From Candidatus Latescibacterota bacterium (GTDB lineage: Bacteria; Krumholzibacteriota; Krumholzibacteriia; WVZY01), in NCBI GenBank assembly GCA_020352495.1, contig CP070677.1, forward strand, positions 787,080 to 829,379: a stretch of DNA of 42,300 nt, in the 5' to 3' direction. The notes under the pieces were generated by a model, which ran no database searches, had not been told where the DNA came from, and saw only the letters and a program-made list of their open reading frames with translations. Made by a program: the position numbers and the translations under genes. Positions 16,636 through 24,930 of the stretch are shown here, in pieces; the first letter of the stretch is position 1; every line of letters starts with the position of its first letter.

Positions 16636-17647
16636 CCAACTCCCTTTCCGCGGGCTTCCTCCGGGGCGTATAATCGGTGCTCAAATCGGTGCCCGAGCCA
16701 TTGGCAAACCAGTTCCACCAGTACATCCCCCGGATCCACGGCTTGTCACCAGTCGCCTCCAGAGCCGCCCAGTACAAATCCGCCTGTTCTTGGAAATCGA
16801 CGCTCGCCTGTCGTCTGAAATCGTATGGATGCATCCCCGCTCCATCAACGCTTCTGTATCCAATCTCCGTAAGCAGAATCTCGCGACCCGCTTTTTTATG
16901 GAGCAGTCGAATCCGACTGAGCCACGGCTGCCACCCGGCAAGAAGATCGAGTCGGTTGGTCTGGAGCCGCTTCGAAACCGGCGCGTAGAAGTTCACACCG
17001 ACCACATCGAGATCCGGCCAGAACGGCACGAGGGGCGCTTCGTCCCACGACGCCGCGTAGATGAGTTCACCGGAGTACACGCTCCGCACGTCGCGAATAA
17101 CATCGCACCACCGTGACTCGTGCTCCAGGGTCCCGGCCAACTCGGTCCCCACAACAAATTGTTCGACTCGCATCGCCTCCGCGAACCGTGCCCAATCAAC
17201 AATGAACGCCTTGTACTGATCAAACCAGTGCGCGGGATCCCGGGGGGATATGTCGCCGCGCCAATCCCCATTGTCCAGATCAATGTGTGGTTTGATCGAG
17301 ACCTCGAGCGGAAAGCTCAACGACTTTGCCCTGACGATCGCGTTGGCGATCGCGGTTTGCGTGGGCGTCTTGTCTGGGTCGACGCGGAACTCGCTCGCCC
17401 GTGAGTCGGATTGATACACCGTGACGATGAACGTCACCATGTTGGCGCCCAAGAGCGAGATGTCATTGATCTGAGTCAGACTCTCGGGGGTCTCGTAGCC
17501 GTTGGAGGTCCAATCGACGAGTGTAATCCCCTTCACCGGCATCCGATTCGAATCGGCCGGTCCGGTTGGAAGCTCGCTACACCCAAAGACGGCGACGAGA
17601 CTCACACCAACTGCTCCGAGGAGCCCCAGGATGGTCTTTTGATTCAT
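16616..17647 (-). CDS. GH113-like glycoside hydrolase lipoprotein
   Basis: The 343-aa product has an N-terminal lipoprotein signal with lipobox VFGC (Cys23). The rest is a single TIM barrel similar to GH113 beta-mannanase-like proteins. GITLVDWTSNGY opens the barrel, HIDLDNGDWRGDI marks the substrate cleft, VVGTELAG (Glu169) fits the acid/base and LLTEIGYRS (Glu261) fits the nucleophile. WIRGMYWWNWF lies near the end. Both expected catalytic glutamates are present, so it is probably active on a beta-linked glycan, anchored to the inner or outer membrane. Its start lies three bases past the upstream TPR gene stop. The substrate is not determined; family relatives act on mannan-type polymers, but many are uncharacterised. 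Confidence 0.8.
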   Translation of the reverse strand: MNQKTILGLLGAVGVSLVAVFGCSELPTGPADSNRMPVKGITLVDWTSNGYETPESLTQINDISLLGANMVTFIVTVYQSDSRASEFRVDPDKTPTQTAIANAIVRAKSLSFPLEVSIKPHIDLDNGDWRGDISPRDPAHWFDQYKAFIVDWARFAEAMRVEQFVVGTELAGTLEHESRWCDVIRDVRSVYSGELIYAASWDEAPLVPFWPDLDVVGVNFYAPVSKRLQTNRLDLLAGWQPWLSRIRLLHKKAGREILLTEIGYRSVDGAGMHPYDFRRQASVDFQEQADLYWAALEATGDKPWIRGMYWWNWFANGSGTDLSTDYTPRRKPAERELDDAWER

Positions 17648-17650
17648 GGC

Positions 17651-18973
17651 TCAACCCCCGTGCAAGAGGTCGAACTTCGAGAGTAGCGTTCTGAACTCCT
17701 CGGTATCGCGCAGGTCATCGAAATCCGGATCGCTATTTATCCACTCGCGGATGTTTTTGTACCCGCTTCCCAATGCCCTCCGTAAACACTCAAGCGATCT
17801 GTCATTGTCATTCAAGAGGGCGAATGTCGCCGCGCAATTGTAAAGCACGAGTCCGTCGTCCGGGTCCTTGTCGAGGATTCTGTTAACGGCATCGTAGGCT
17901 TTCTGGCGGTCACCAAAAAGAGTGTAGATAACACTAAAGCGGCTCAGCGTGACGGGATCATCGGGAATGATCTGGAGTGTTTTGATTCCCACCTCGAGGA
18001 ATCGCTTGGCCGCGTATTTCGCGGCCTCTATGTCACCTTTTCTTCGATATGTCATGTTCATGTAGAGCCACGGTTCGACGCTGCAAGGTTTGATTTCAGC
18101 GCTTTTCTCGTAGTACCGGAGCGCATCGTCGTACCTTCCCGTCACGTCGGAGACGATCCCCAACCACCGGTATCCTTCGTAATACCGCGCCCGCAACTGG
18201 ATAATACTCTCGAACGTGGCCTTGGCCTTCTCGTACTCCCTCTTGTGAAAGTGAACGATTCCAAGATTGAACCGGGGCTCGACCGAGTCCGGATCCAAGG
18301 CTATCGCCCTTTCGCTCGCATCGACAATCTTCTCGAGCCAACCCTCGTCGCTGTCATAATAGTTGTACATGTTGGAGTACGCCTCACCGAGACTCCCGTG
18401 GGCGGCGGCAAAGCCGGGATCGAGGGCCACGGCGGATTCGAGGACCTGTATCGCCGTTTCGTTATTCTTTACTCCCCGAAGTGAAAGCAGCTCCCGGCCA
18501 CGCATATATTGTTCATACGCCCGTAGATCCTCAGTGACCGGTCGCGTCAGTGTCTTTCTTTGATCCGGGCCAATTGGAATGTCGAGGATTTCTGCGATTC
18601 TGACTGCTGCGTCCCCTGGAACAGCCAAGATGTCTTTTGCGGAGATCGCAAATCGCGCCGTTGTGACATCACGACCCTTCCCCACATCGACGAGCTTTGT
18701 CACGACCTCCATACCCGCAGTCGCCTCCCAGACGCCCCCTTCGAGAACAAAGTCGACACCCATACAACGACCAAACTCACACGTATCCACATCGAGATTC
18801 CGACACGGGAGGACATCGCTTCGTGACACGACGGTCAGCCCGTCGATTCGTGAGAGTTTTCGTATGATCTCTTCCGTGATTCCGGCGCAGACGTAAGAAT
18901 TCTCTTCGTTGCCCGTCAGGTTGGCGAAATAGAGAACGGCGATTTTGGGGTGGGATTTGCTCTCGTCCGTCAT
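17651..18973 (-). CDS. TolB-like N-terminal domain/TPR protein
   Basis: The 440-aa protein starts with the segment IAVLYFANLTGNEENSYVCAGITEEI (about 11-36). That segment, with VVSRSDVLPCR and GVDFVLEGGVWE after it, is the FlgO/TolB-like domain often placed in front of TPRs in adenylate-cyclase-like and kinase-associated proteins. From about residue 150 onward TPR helices follow (AYEQYMRGRELLSLRG, ALDPGFAAAHGSLGEAYSN, LDPDSVEPRFNLGIVHFHKREYEKA, YYEGYRWLGIVSDVTGRYDDALRYYEKS, and others). It lacks the usual N-terminal effector or DNA-binding domain. The GAF/SpoIIE phosphatase gene directly upstream overlaps it by four bases (ATGA), so the pair may act as an input/scaffold unit. It has no signal peptide and is probably cytoplasmic. 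Confidence 0.85.
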   Translation of the reverse strand: MTDESKSHPKIAVLYFANLTGNEENSYVCAGITEEIIRKLSRIDGLTVVSRSDVLPCRNLDVDTCEFGRCMGVDFVLEGGVWEATAGMEVVTKLVDVGKGRDVTTARFAISAKDILAVPGDAAVRIAEILDIPIGPDQRKTLTRPVTEDLRAYEQYMRGRELLSLRGVKNNETAIQVLESAVALDPGFAAAHGSLGEAYSNMYNYYDSDEGWLEKIVDASERAIALDPDSVEPRFNLGIVHFHKREYEKAKATFESIIQLRARYYEGYRWLGIVSDVTGRYDDALRYYEKSAEIKPCSVEPWLYMNMTYRRKGDIEAAKYAAKRFLEVGIKTLQIIPDDPVTLSRFSVIYTLFGDRQKAYDAVNRILDKDPDDGLVLYNCAATFALLNDNDRSLECLRRALGSGYKNIREWINSDPDFDDLRDTEEFRTLLSKFDLLHGG

Positions 18974-20331
18974 AACCCCACTCGCTTGACGACGACGAGA
19001 GTCAGGTCGTCCGCCTGAGACGCATTGCCCGCATGTTCCTGAACGGCTTCGATGATTCTGTCGATGATCGCATCGGCAGGCTCATTCTTGCATTCGTCAA
19101 TGGTCTGCTGGAGCTTCTCCTCTCCAAACTGCAATTCCTCTTCATCGAATGCCTCGGTGATCCCATCGGAGAACACCACAAGCAAATCGCCCAGCTGGAG
19201 TGGTACAACGTCTTCTTCGTAGGGAAAATTGTCGACCACGCCGAGAACCGTGCCTCCGGTAGCGAGTCGGGCGGCAACGGTCCCGCCGGACAAAAGGTAA
19301 GGATTTTCGTGCCCCGCGTTCGAGAATGTCATTTGGTGCTCTTTGATGTCCAGCACGCCGTAGAATAGCGTCGCAAACTTCTCCGGATCGGTGCTCCGGT
19401 AGAGGAGCCGGTTGGAGCGGTCGATCCGTTCGCTCACCGAGATCTGGTGAAGCGACTGGCTGCGAAGTGTCGCCTGGAGATTGGCCATGAGAAGAGATGC
19501 GGGGAGCCCCTTTCCCGAGACGTCACCGAGACACACCGCCATTTGGTCTTCCTGAAGCGGGATGAAGTCGAAATAGTCACCACCGACCATCTGTGCGGGT
19601 ATGCTCCTCCCGGCGATGTCATAACCGGGGATTTTGGGCGCTTCGTTTGGGAGAAGATCCAGCTGGATCCTCGAGGCCAACCGCACCTCCTCCTGCATAC
19701 GCATGTACGCTTCCTGTTCCTCGTAGAGCCTTGCGTTCTCGATCACCTGAGCGGACTGCATGGCGATGATGGCGAGCAACCGTTGATCGTCTTCAGTGAA
19801 CTTTTGCCCGCCCTTCTTGTTGTATGCGGTGAGCACGCCTTTTAGTTCGGATTTGACCATCAGTGGAACGCACAAGATAGAATGAATCGAGTCGTCCCAG
19901 GTGATTCCGCGGAACCTCTCGTCGGCGCGGGGGGAGTTTGACAGAAGCGCTTTTTTGTTGAGATGCATCCAGCCAAGCAGATTCTGGCTCAGGTGAAATT
20001 GCTCGTGCTCCGCTGACGTAACCATCGCTCGCACAAGGGTTTTCATGGGTTCGAGGGATTGCTCGCTCACCATGGTGATCACGGCCTGTTCGGCGTGGAC
20101 GGCCTTGAGGGACCGCCGGATGATTCGATCCATGATGGTGTCGGAGTTGCGCGACGCGCCGATCTCCCGGGCGAGCTCATTGAGCATCGAAAGCTCCCCA
20201 AGAGCCCGTGTGAGCCGCAGATTCTCTTCCTTCAGCGCCTCGAACAACTCCAGGTCTTCGACCCCATCCGGCTTCTCCGCCTTCGAAGAAAACGCCTGTG
20301 TGATCTGGCCAAACAACTTTCGCTTCGCCAT
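18970..20331 (-). CDS. GAF-domain SpoIIE/PP2C-type serine phosphatase
   Basis: I use the ATG at 20331 (453 aa, beginning MAKRKLFGQ). A GTG at 20382 is also possible, with AAGGGGG just upstream. Domains: an N-terminal linker and coiled coil (about 20-60); a GAF domain (about 65-215, with ILCVPLMVKSELKGVLTAYNKKGG); a signalling helix (EEVRLASRIQLDLLPNEAP); then a PP2C/SpoIIE catalytic domain with MVGGDYFDF, VCLGDVSGKGLPASLLMA, FSDGITEA and ADDLTLVVV, which carry the conserved metal-binding aspartates. This is an RsbU-like phosphatase that would dephosphorylate an anti-anti-sigma factor; no such partner lies in the window. It is the first gene of a six-gene operon behind the promoter at 20406-20435 and may sense a ligand via GAF. 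Confidence 0.9.
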   Translation of the reverse strand: MAKRKLFGQITQAFSSKAEKPDGVEDLELFEALKEENLRLTRALGELSMLNELAREIGASRNSDTIMDRIIRRSLKAVHAEQAVITMVSEQSLEPMKTLVRAMVTSAEHEQFHLSQNLLGWMHLNKKALLSNSPRADERFRGITWDDSIHSILCVPLMVKSELKGVLTAYNKKGGQKFTEDDQRLLAIIAMQSAQVIENARLYEEQEAYMRMQEEVRLASRIQLDLLPNEAPKIPGYDIAGRSIPAQMVGGDYFDFIPLQEDQMAVCLGDVSGKGLPASLLMANLQATLRSQSLHQISVSERIDRSNRLLYRSTDPEKFATLFYGVLDIKEHQMTFSNAGHENPYLLSGGTVAARLATGGTVLGVVDNFPYEEDVVPLQLGDLLVVFSDGITEAFDEEELQFGEEKLQQTIDECKNEPADAIIDRIIEAVQEHAGNASQADDLTLVVVKRVGL

Positions 20332-20405
20332 GTTACCCCGTTTCGATTCGAACTCACTGTAAGTGGAAGAAAACCGTGACACGCGCCCCCTTGCAGCCGT
20401 CTTCT

Positions 20406-20435
20406 ATCGTAATGGATAATACGAAATCAAGTCAA
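20406..20435 (-). promoter_or_regulatory. Promoter of the phosphatase-amidohydrolase operon
   Basis: TTGACT (20430-20435), an 18-base spacer and TACGAT (20406-20411) on the minus strand give a predicted start near 20399. That is about 70 bases before the ATG at 20331. Confidence 0.65.
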
Positions 20436-20534
20436 CGCACTATCCAGGACGGATCGCAATTCGTTTCCCGTATTCCAAAATAGTTAGGGGTCGGCGCCCG
20501 GTGCAATCGATTTGGGAGCGTGTGAATTTTCGGT

Positions 20535-20564
20535 TTGCCACCCCCGGTGTATCCCCTTTAAAAT
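20535..20564 (+). promoter_or_regulatory. Possible promoter for the first flippase-like gene
   Basis: TTGCCA (20535-20540), 18 bases, then TAAAAT (20559-20564). It would give a leader of about 270 bases before the ATG at 20843. Confidence 0.35.
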
Positions 20565-20842
20565 AAAAACAATAGCAGCTTTTCCGGGCAGAATCCGACG
20601 AATGGCTCCCGGGACGGCTCACCTTGGATCGAAGATTGCGTGTGATTGGTACCTTTGTGGAAAATCGGCGTGTTTTTGCGGGACACCGGTCGCATGTGGG
20701 GTATCCGATCTCGAGTTGAACGAGGTGCTGAGGAAATCACCATCCCACGACGGTTCGACGGATCTGTGGACGCAACAATGAAACGCAAACCATCGGCAAA
20801 CCCACTGATATCCCCGGACCGGTGGAGCGCTGTATCGAGACG

Positions 20843-21808
20843 ATGAAACGCAAGCTGCTGATAGGATCGCTGGTCAGTGCCGTGTTTTTGTATCTCGCTC
20901 TTCGCGACATTGAATGGGGTGTGTTGTGGAGCGTGCTCAAGAATACGCGTCTATTGTATCTCGTTCCCGCGATCGGTTTCACCATGCTCGGTCACTATTC
21001 CCGAGCGTACCGATGGAGATTCATGTTGCTGCCGGTCAAATCGATTGCCACAACGAGCCTCTTCTCCGCAACCGCGATTGGCTTCATGGCCAACAACCTC
21101 CTTCCGGCGAGACTCGGCGAACTGGTACGGGCCTATGTTCTCGGGAGAAAAGAACAGATAAGCAGGACCGCATCGTTCGCCACGATCGTCTACGAACGAA
21201 TCGTCGATGTGTTCTCGCTCCTCGTGCTCTTGTGGGTGACATTTGCCAAGGTCTCCGGACCCGAGTGGCTTCGCACAACGGCGATATGGATTCTCGTTGT
21301 CAATGTCGTGGCGTTCGTAGTCATGCTCGTCATGGAACGCTCCCGCAATACGGTTCGCCGGCTCGTATCGAAGATCGTGGGGCCGTTTCCCGGAGAATTC
21401 CAGGCGAAGATTCATCGTGTGACGGAGGCGTATCTCGCGGGGCTCGCCGTCATCGCAAAGCCAAAAACACTCCTGCCCATCGCTCTGACCTCGGTGCCCG
21501 TCTGGTTTTTTGCCATCCTCGGGGTTTACTATTGCTTTGGAGCCCTTGACATGCACGTACCCGTCATGGCCAACGTCACGGTCATCATCCTGGTCGCCAT
21601 GGGGTCGATGATCCCCTCGGCACCCGCGTATCTCGGAACGACGCAGTACGCATGTATCGTCTCGCTTGCCATTTTTGGGGTCGGAAAGAGCGAGGCGCTC
21701 GCCTATTCGCTGCTCTACCACGCGACCCAGTTCTTCCCCATCACATTGGTTGGCTTCTTTCTGCTTTGGAGGGCGGAGATACGTTTCGAGGAGATCACAA
21801 AGGCATGA
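20843..21808 (+). CDS. Flippase-like integral membrane protein (UPF0104 / LPG-synthase TM family)
   Basis: The 321-aa product from ATG 20843 is almost wholly membrane, with about eight hydrophobic segments. Family landmarks are LGHYSRAYRWRFMLLP, then ATAIGFMANNLLPARLGELVRAYVLGRKEQISRTASFATIVYERIVDVFSLL. This is the hallmark region of the TIGR00374/lysylphosphatidylglycerol synthase transmembrane family (the flippase half of MprF and AglD-like proteins). PSAPAYLGTTQYACI near the C-terminus also fits. A GTG at 20822 is an alternative start. Neither start has a strong ribosome binding site, but the ATG overlaps the stop of a short upstream frame. By family it would move or modify a lipid or lipid-linked sugar. 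The downstream deacetylase and second flippase suggest a glycan task. Confidence 0.88.
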   Translation: MKRKLLIGSLVSAVFLYLALRDIEWGVLWSVLKNTRLLYLVPAIGFTMLGHYSRAYRWRFMLLPVKSIATTSLFSATAIGFMANNLLPARLGELVRAYVLGRKEQISRTASFATIVYERIVDVFSLLVLLWVTFAKVSGPEWLRTTAIWILVVNVVAFVVMLVMERSRNTVRRLVSKIVGPFPGEFQAKIHRVTEAYLAGLAVIAKPKTLLPIALTSVPVWFFAILGVYYCFGALDMHVPVMANVTVIILVAMGSMIPSAPAYLGTTQYACIVSLAIFGVGKSEALAYSLLYHATQFFPITLVGFFLLWRAEIRFEEITKA

Positions 21809-21839
21809 GTGCGTGTGTTCGCGACATCAGTTCTTTTTG

Positions 21840-21867
21840 TTGTCGTTTTTGGACCGCCTGTTATAGC
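21840..21867 (+). promoter_or_regulatory. Possible promoter for the deacetylase-GNAT-flippase genes
   Basis: TTGTCG (21840-21845), 16 bases, then TATAGC (21862-21867), in the 168-base gap after the first flippase gene. The start would be near 21874, about 100 bases before ATG 21977. Confidence 0.4.
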
Positions 21868-21976
21868 ATCCAACCGGGGACGTACGGAGATATCTTCCGC
21901 ACGCGGCAACAACGGCGAATGATCGGCCCCGCGCTCGGTAGAGAAAGCCCGGCGGCCAACGCGAGGATTGAATTCA

Positions 21977-22771
21977 ATGCGTGACTTTTCGTTGCACATG
22001 TTGCGGGAACTGCTTCTCACGTTCGTACGGCGAGATTACGGTCTGATCAGGTTCGAGGATTACTGGAACGACCGCGACGATTTTGATGGTCGTGAAAACA
22101 TTGTTCTTTTGAGGCATGACGTGGATCGTTTCCCCGAGACCGCGTTCAACATCGCCCGGCTCGAGTCGGAGATTGGTGTCTATGGGACATATTTCTTTAG
22201 GGTAAAACCCCAGGTGTTCAAAGAAAACACAATAACCGGCATTGCAAAGCTTGGCCATGAGATCGGGTACCATTACGAGCACCTTGCCGACGCCGCCGGT
22301 GACTATGAGGCGGCACGCGATATTTTCGATAGATGTTTGAACCAGCTGCGAAAACTCTGCCCCGTTGTGTCGGTATCGATGCATTCCCGGGCGTTCTCCA
22401 AGTGGGACAGCCGGACGTTTTGGGATGAGTACTCGTTGGATGAGTTTGGACTGCTCGGTGATACGTATCGTTCGATCGACCATCACCGGTACATGTACCT
22501 TGCGGACTCGGGCCGCAGCTGGAACGCCGACCGGAACGTCGTGTGGGATAGCGTCGACGGCCTCTCTCCACCACAGATGGGCAAAGGCACACCCGGCCTG
22601 ATCAAAGAGCTCAACGAGGGTCACTCGATTCGAAGCGCTCAGTTACTCATCCACCCAAACAGATGGCCAAAAACTGCACTCGGACATGCCTCGCAATACG
22701 CAATGGACCAAATCGTCAATATGGGGAAAACCGCGATAAAAACATACACGAGACTCGCAGGAAGGAGATGA
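21977..22771 (+). CDS. Polysaccharide deacetylase-like protein
   Basis: I start at ATG 21977 (264 aa) with GAGG about ten bases upstream; a TTG at 21968 sits too close to that site. The motif IVLLRHDVDRF (His47-Asp50) matches the first NodB-fold motif, with its metal/catalytic aspartates in HDVD. KLGHEIGYHYEHL (near residues 93-105) matches the second, H-based motif. The rest is a compact (beta/alpha) barrel-like sequence. There is no signal peptide, so it probably acts in the cytoplasm or on a cytoplasmic-face lipid-linked sugar. This cytosolic type is common in O-antigen and capsule clusters. A GNAT gene begins only five bases downstream. It would remove an N-acetyl group or act on a related amide; the substrate is unknown. 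Confidence 0.82.
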   Translation: MRDFSLHMLRELLLTFVRRDYGLIRFEDYWNDRDDFDGRENIVLLRHDVDRFPETAFNIARLESEIGVYGTYFFRVKPQVFKENTITGIAKLGHEIGYHYEHLADAAGDYEAARDIFDRCLNQLRKLCPVVSVSMHSRAFSKWDSRTFWDEYSLDEFGLLGDTYRSIDHHRYMYLADSGRSWNADRNVVWDSVDGLSPPQMGKGTPGLIKELNEGHSIRSAQLLIHPNRWPKTALGHASQYAMDQIVNMGKTAIKTYTRLAGRR

Positions 22772-22775
22772 CTAG

Positions 22776-23882
22776 ATGGAGTACCGCGAGTACCGACCCG
22801 GCGACGAGACGCGGCTGAACGATCTCTACAATGAGGTGTTCGATCGTAATCGGACGATCGAAGAGTGGAAGTGGGAATATCTGGACACACCGGAAGGTCA
22901 GTCCAAAATCCTTGTTGTCGACGATGGGGGTGAGGTGATCGCACACGAGGCGATGATCCCCATGCGGTTTCACGTGTTCGACCGCGAGTTTCTCGGAGGT
23001 AAAATCGAAGACGCATACATAGACAGGAAGCACCGGGGCAAAAAACTATTTGGCCCTCTTACCGAATATTGCCTCGACTCCAGCGAACAATCAGGGTACG
23101 CCTTGACCTTTGGTCTCACCGGCCGCCCTGTGAACTACCAGCTGCACATCAGCAGAGGGTTCCGTGACATTTGCTCGCTAAACGCCCATCTCGCCGTCCT
23201 CGAACCGGCCAGCGCCGCCTCGGATGCCGCACGGGCTTTGAAGCTATCGCCCTTCAAACGAGTCGCCCTAAGGTCGGTTCTCGGCGCCCTGTCAGTGTGG
23301 TTCAAGCGCAAAGCCAAACGGTACTCGCAGGGGACGGACCCGTACCCCGTCGAGCGCATCACTAGGTTTGACGACCGGTTTGATCGGTTGTGGCAGGAGT
23401 TCATCCAAAACAGAAAGATCATCACGATCAAGCGATCGTCGGACTTTCTCAACTGGAGGTACATCGACAACCCGTACAGGGAGTACGCCGTATTTGCCGC
23501 GACCGACGCGGGGCGGATCGTTGGATATCTCGTCGCGGCGGTCGTCACACGGGAGGACATGCACCTGGAGTCCATGATCGGAGTCACATCGGATTTCTTG
23601 GTGCTTCCCGGGTACGAAGCGGTGTTATCATCGTTTCTCAGGAGGGCCGTGGATTTCTGGCGCAGTGAACACGCCGACCTGTTGATCAATTGGGTTCACA
23701 GAGAGGGCAAATACTCCCACTCTCTCGCAAAGGAATTGAAACGGTGTGGTTTCGTATCCACATTTGGTCGGTATGACATCCCGTATTTCGTTCGGACACT
23801 CGGGGACGACATCAAGGATGACGCGTTTTATGGCGTCGACAACTGGCACGTCACCCAGGCCTACGGCGGAGCGTGGGTGTGA
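22776..23882 (+). CDS. GNAT-family acetyltransferase-like protein
   Basis: The 368-aa product opens with MEYREYRPGDETRLNDLYNEVF, a typical GNAT N-terminus. The acetyl-CoA-binding motif A lies around AYIDRKHRGKKLFGPLTEYC (about residues 86-105), with the R-x-x-G-x-x-like turn HRGKKLFG. A second half (about 190-368) contains a further GNAT-like strand pattern (GRIVGYLVAAVV, VLPGYEAVLSSFLRRAVDFW), so it may be a two-lobed or duplicated GNAT. AAGGAG ten bases upstream fixes the ATG. It sits between a polysaccharide deacetylase (five bases upstream) and a flippase-like gene (four bases downstream). A role in acylating an amino sugar after deacetylation is the natural inference. Activity has not been shown for this type. 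Confidence 0.75.
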   Translation: MEYREYRPGDETRLNDLYNEVFDRNRTIEEWKWEYLDTPEGQSKILVVDDGGEVIAHEAMIPMRFHVFDREFLGGKIEDAYIDRKHRGKKLFGPLTEYCLDSSEQSGYALTFGLTGRPVNYQLHISRGFRDICSLNAHLAVLEPASAASDAARALKLSPFKRVALRSVLGALSVWFKRKAKRYSQGTDPYPVERITRFDDRFDRLWQEFIQNRKIITIKRSSDFLNWRYIDNPYREYAVFAATDAGRIVGYLVAAVVTREDMHLESMIGVTSDFLVLPGYEAVLSSFLRRAVDFWRSEHADLLINWVHREGKYSHSLAKELKRCGFVSTFGRYDIPYFVRTLGDDIKDDAFYGVDNWHVTQAYGGAWV

Positions 23883-23885
23883 GCC

Positions 23886-24782
23886 GTGAGACCCTGGTTT
23901 AGATATCTCGTCTACGCCTCGCTTGTGTTTCTTGCGGTAGCGCTCTACAAAGCCGACTACCTAGTCATCCCTCGAGTCCACTCCCCCACCGCCCTCATCT
24001 GTTCGTTGGTGTTTCTCCTTTTCGGATTTATCGGAGACGGTCTCTCCTGGAGAAAGATACTCGATAAATCGGGGCATCCGATCTCGGTCAGCGAAACCAT
24101 CGCCGCCACGGGGTTGTCCTCGTTCGCCAAATACATCCCCGGTAAAATCTGGGCCGTTATGGGGAGGGCCGGGTATATCGCGGAGAAACGGCCGTATTCC
24201 CTGGGGGGTCTGACGTCGGTCTCCGTAACGTGGCAGCTCCTCATGCTGTGGTTGGGGTTGATTTTTGGAGCCTTTGGACTGATCCTCCTCGATCAGATTC
24301 TCGTGTGGGGGTGGCCAATCCTTTTACTGTGGCTCGGTCTCACCACACTGATCTTTAGCGATGTCGCACAGTCGCTTGCGCAAAGACTCTACAAAAAGAT
24401 CTTCTCAAAGGACATCACGATCCCAAGACTCTCGGCCGGATCTACGCTCACCGCGCTGCCCTGGTTTGTCATTACGTGGATCTCGTTCTCGATCGGGTTT
24501 TATCTGCTTGCCGCTGGCCTCTCCCCCGATGTCGTCCCCCGAAGCGTCGGGCTTGGGTTCCCGTTGTCGATCGCCCTTGGCGTGATGGCCGTTCTCATTC
24601 CGGGTGGTCTTGGGGTTCGGGAGGGCTTTATGGTCGGCTATCTCAAACTCGCCGGCTTTTCGCTCCAGGACGCGACAACGATCTCGGTCGCCGCACGACT
24701 TTGGTTTCTCGCCGGGGAGATCTTTATCTTTGTCTTGGGAATGATGGCGAGCGCCAGGGTCGATAAGACACGGAGCGTTTGA
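23886..24782 (+). CDS. Second flippase-like membrane protein (UPF0104 / LPG-synthase TM family)
   Basis: The 298-aa product starts at a GTG just after the GNAT stop codon. It contains about eight hydrophobic segments. Residues 70-95 (ETIAATGLSSFAKYIPGKIWAVMGRAGYIAEK) match the equivalent of the MANNLLPARLGELVRAY region in this family, with the pattern KYIPGK-W instead. Late motifs ALGVMAVLIPGGLGVREGFMVGYL are characteristic of the lysylphosphatidylglycerol synthase/flippase fold. It differs clearly from the first copy at 20843, so it is not a recent duplication. It closes a three-gene unit with deacetylase and GNAT genes. Translocation of a lipid-linked sugar is the working hypothesis. Confidence 0.85.
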   Translation: MRPWFRYLVYASLVFLAVALYKADYLVIPRVHSPTALICSLVFLLFGFIGDGLSWRKILDKSGHPISVSETIAATGLSSFAKYIPGKIWAVMGRAGYIAEKRPYSLGGLTSVSVTWQLLMLWLGLIFGAFGLILLDQILVWGWPILLLWLGLTTLIFSDVAQSLAQRLYKKIFSKDITIPRLSAGSTLTALPWFVITWISFSIGFYLLAAGLSPDVVPRSVGLGFPLSIALGVMAVLIPGGLGVREGFMVGYLKLAGFSLQDATTISVAARLWFLAGEIFIFVLGMMASARVDKTRSV

Positions 24783-24838
24783 CGCCCCCCCACGAATGTT
24801 CCACACGAAGACTAGAAACCGAATGGCGTCAACAGAGC

Positions 24839-24868
24839 CCGAGTGTGGGTTTCCATCGACTCGGTTTT
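24839..24868 (+). terminator. Terminator after the flippase gene
   Basis: A 6-bp stem (CCGAGT 24839-24844 with ACTCGG 24859-24864), a 14-base loop, and TTTT. A second inverted repeat (7 bp, 24879-24885 with 24898-24904) follows in the convergent gap but has no U-tract. Confidence 0.45.
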
Positions 24869-24930
24869 AACGCTCACTCCCAAGATAAGGGCCCGTGTCT
24901 TGGGTGGGGCATGCCGATTGAGAACGGCGA

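Larger units (their letters stand above)
20332..20842. other. Divergent intergenic region with two promoters and a short upstream frame
   Basis: This 511-base gap holds the phosphatase operon promoter (20406-20435, minus) and a possible plus-strand promoter (20535-20564). A 22-codon frame starts at ATG 20778 and its TGA overlaps the flippase ATG (20843-20846). The short frame opens with the same ATGAAACGCAA as the real gene. I cannot say whether it is translated. Confidence 0.5.
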
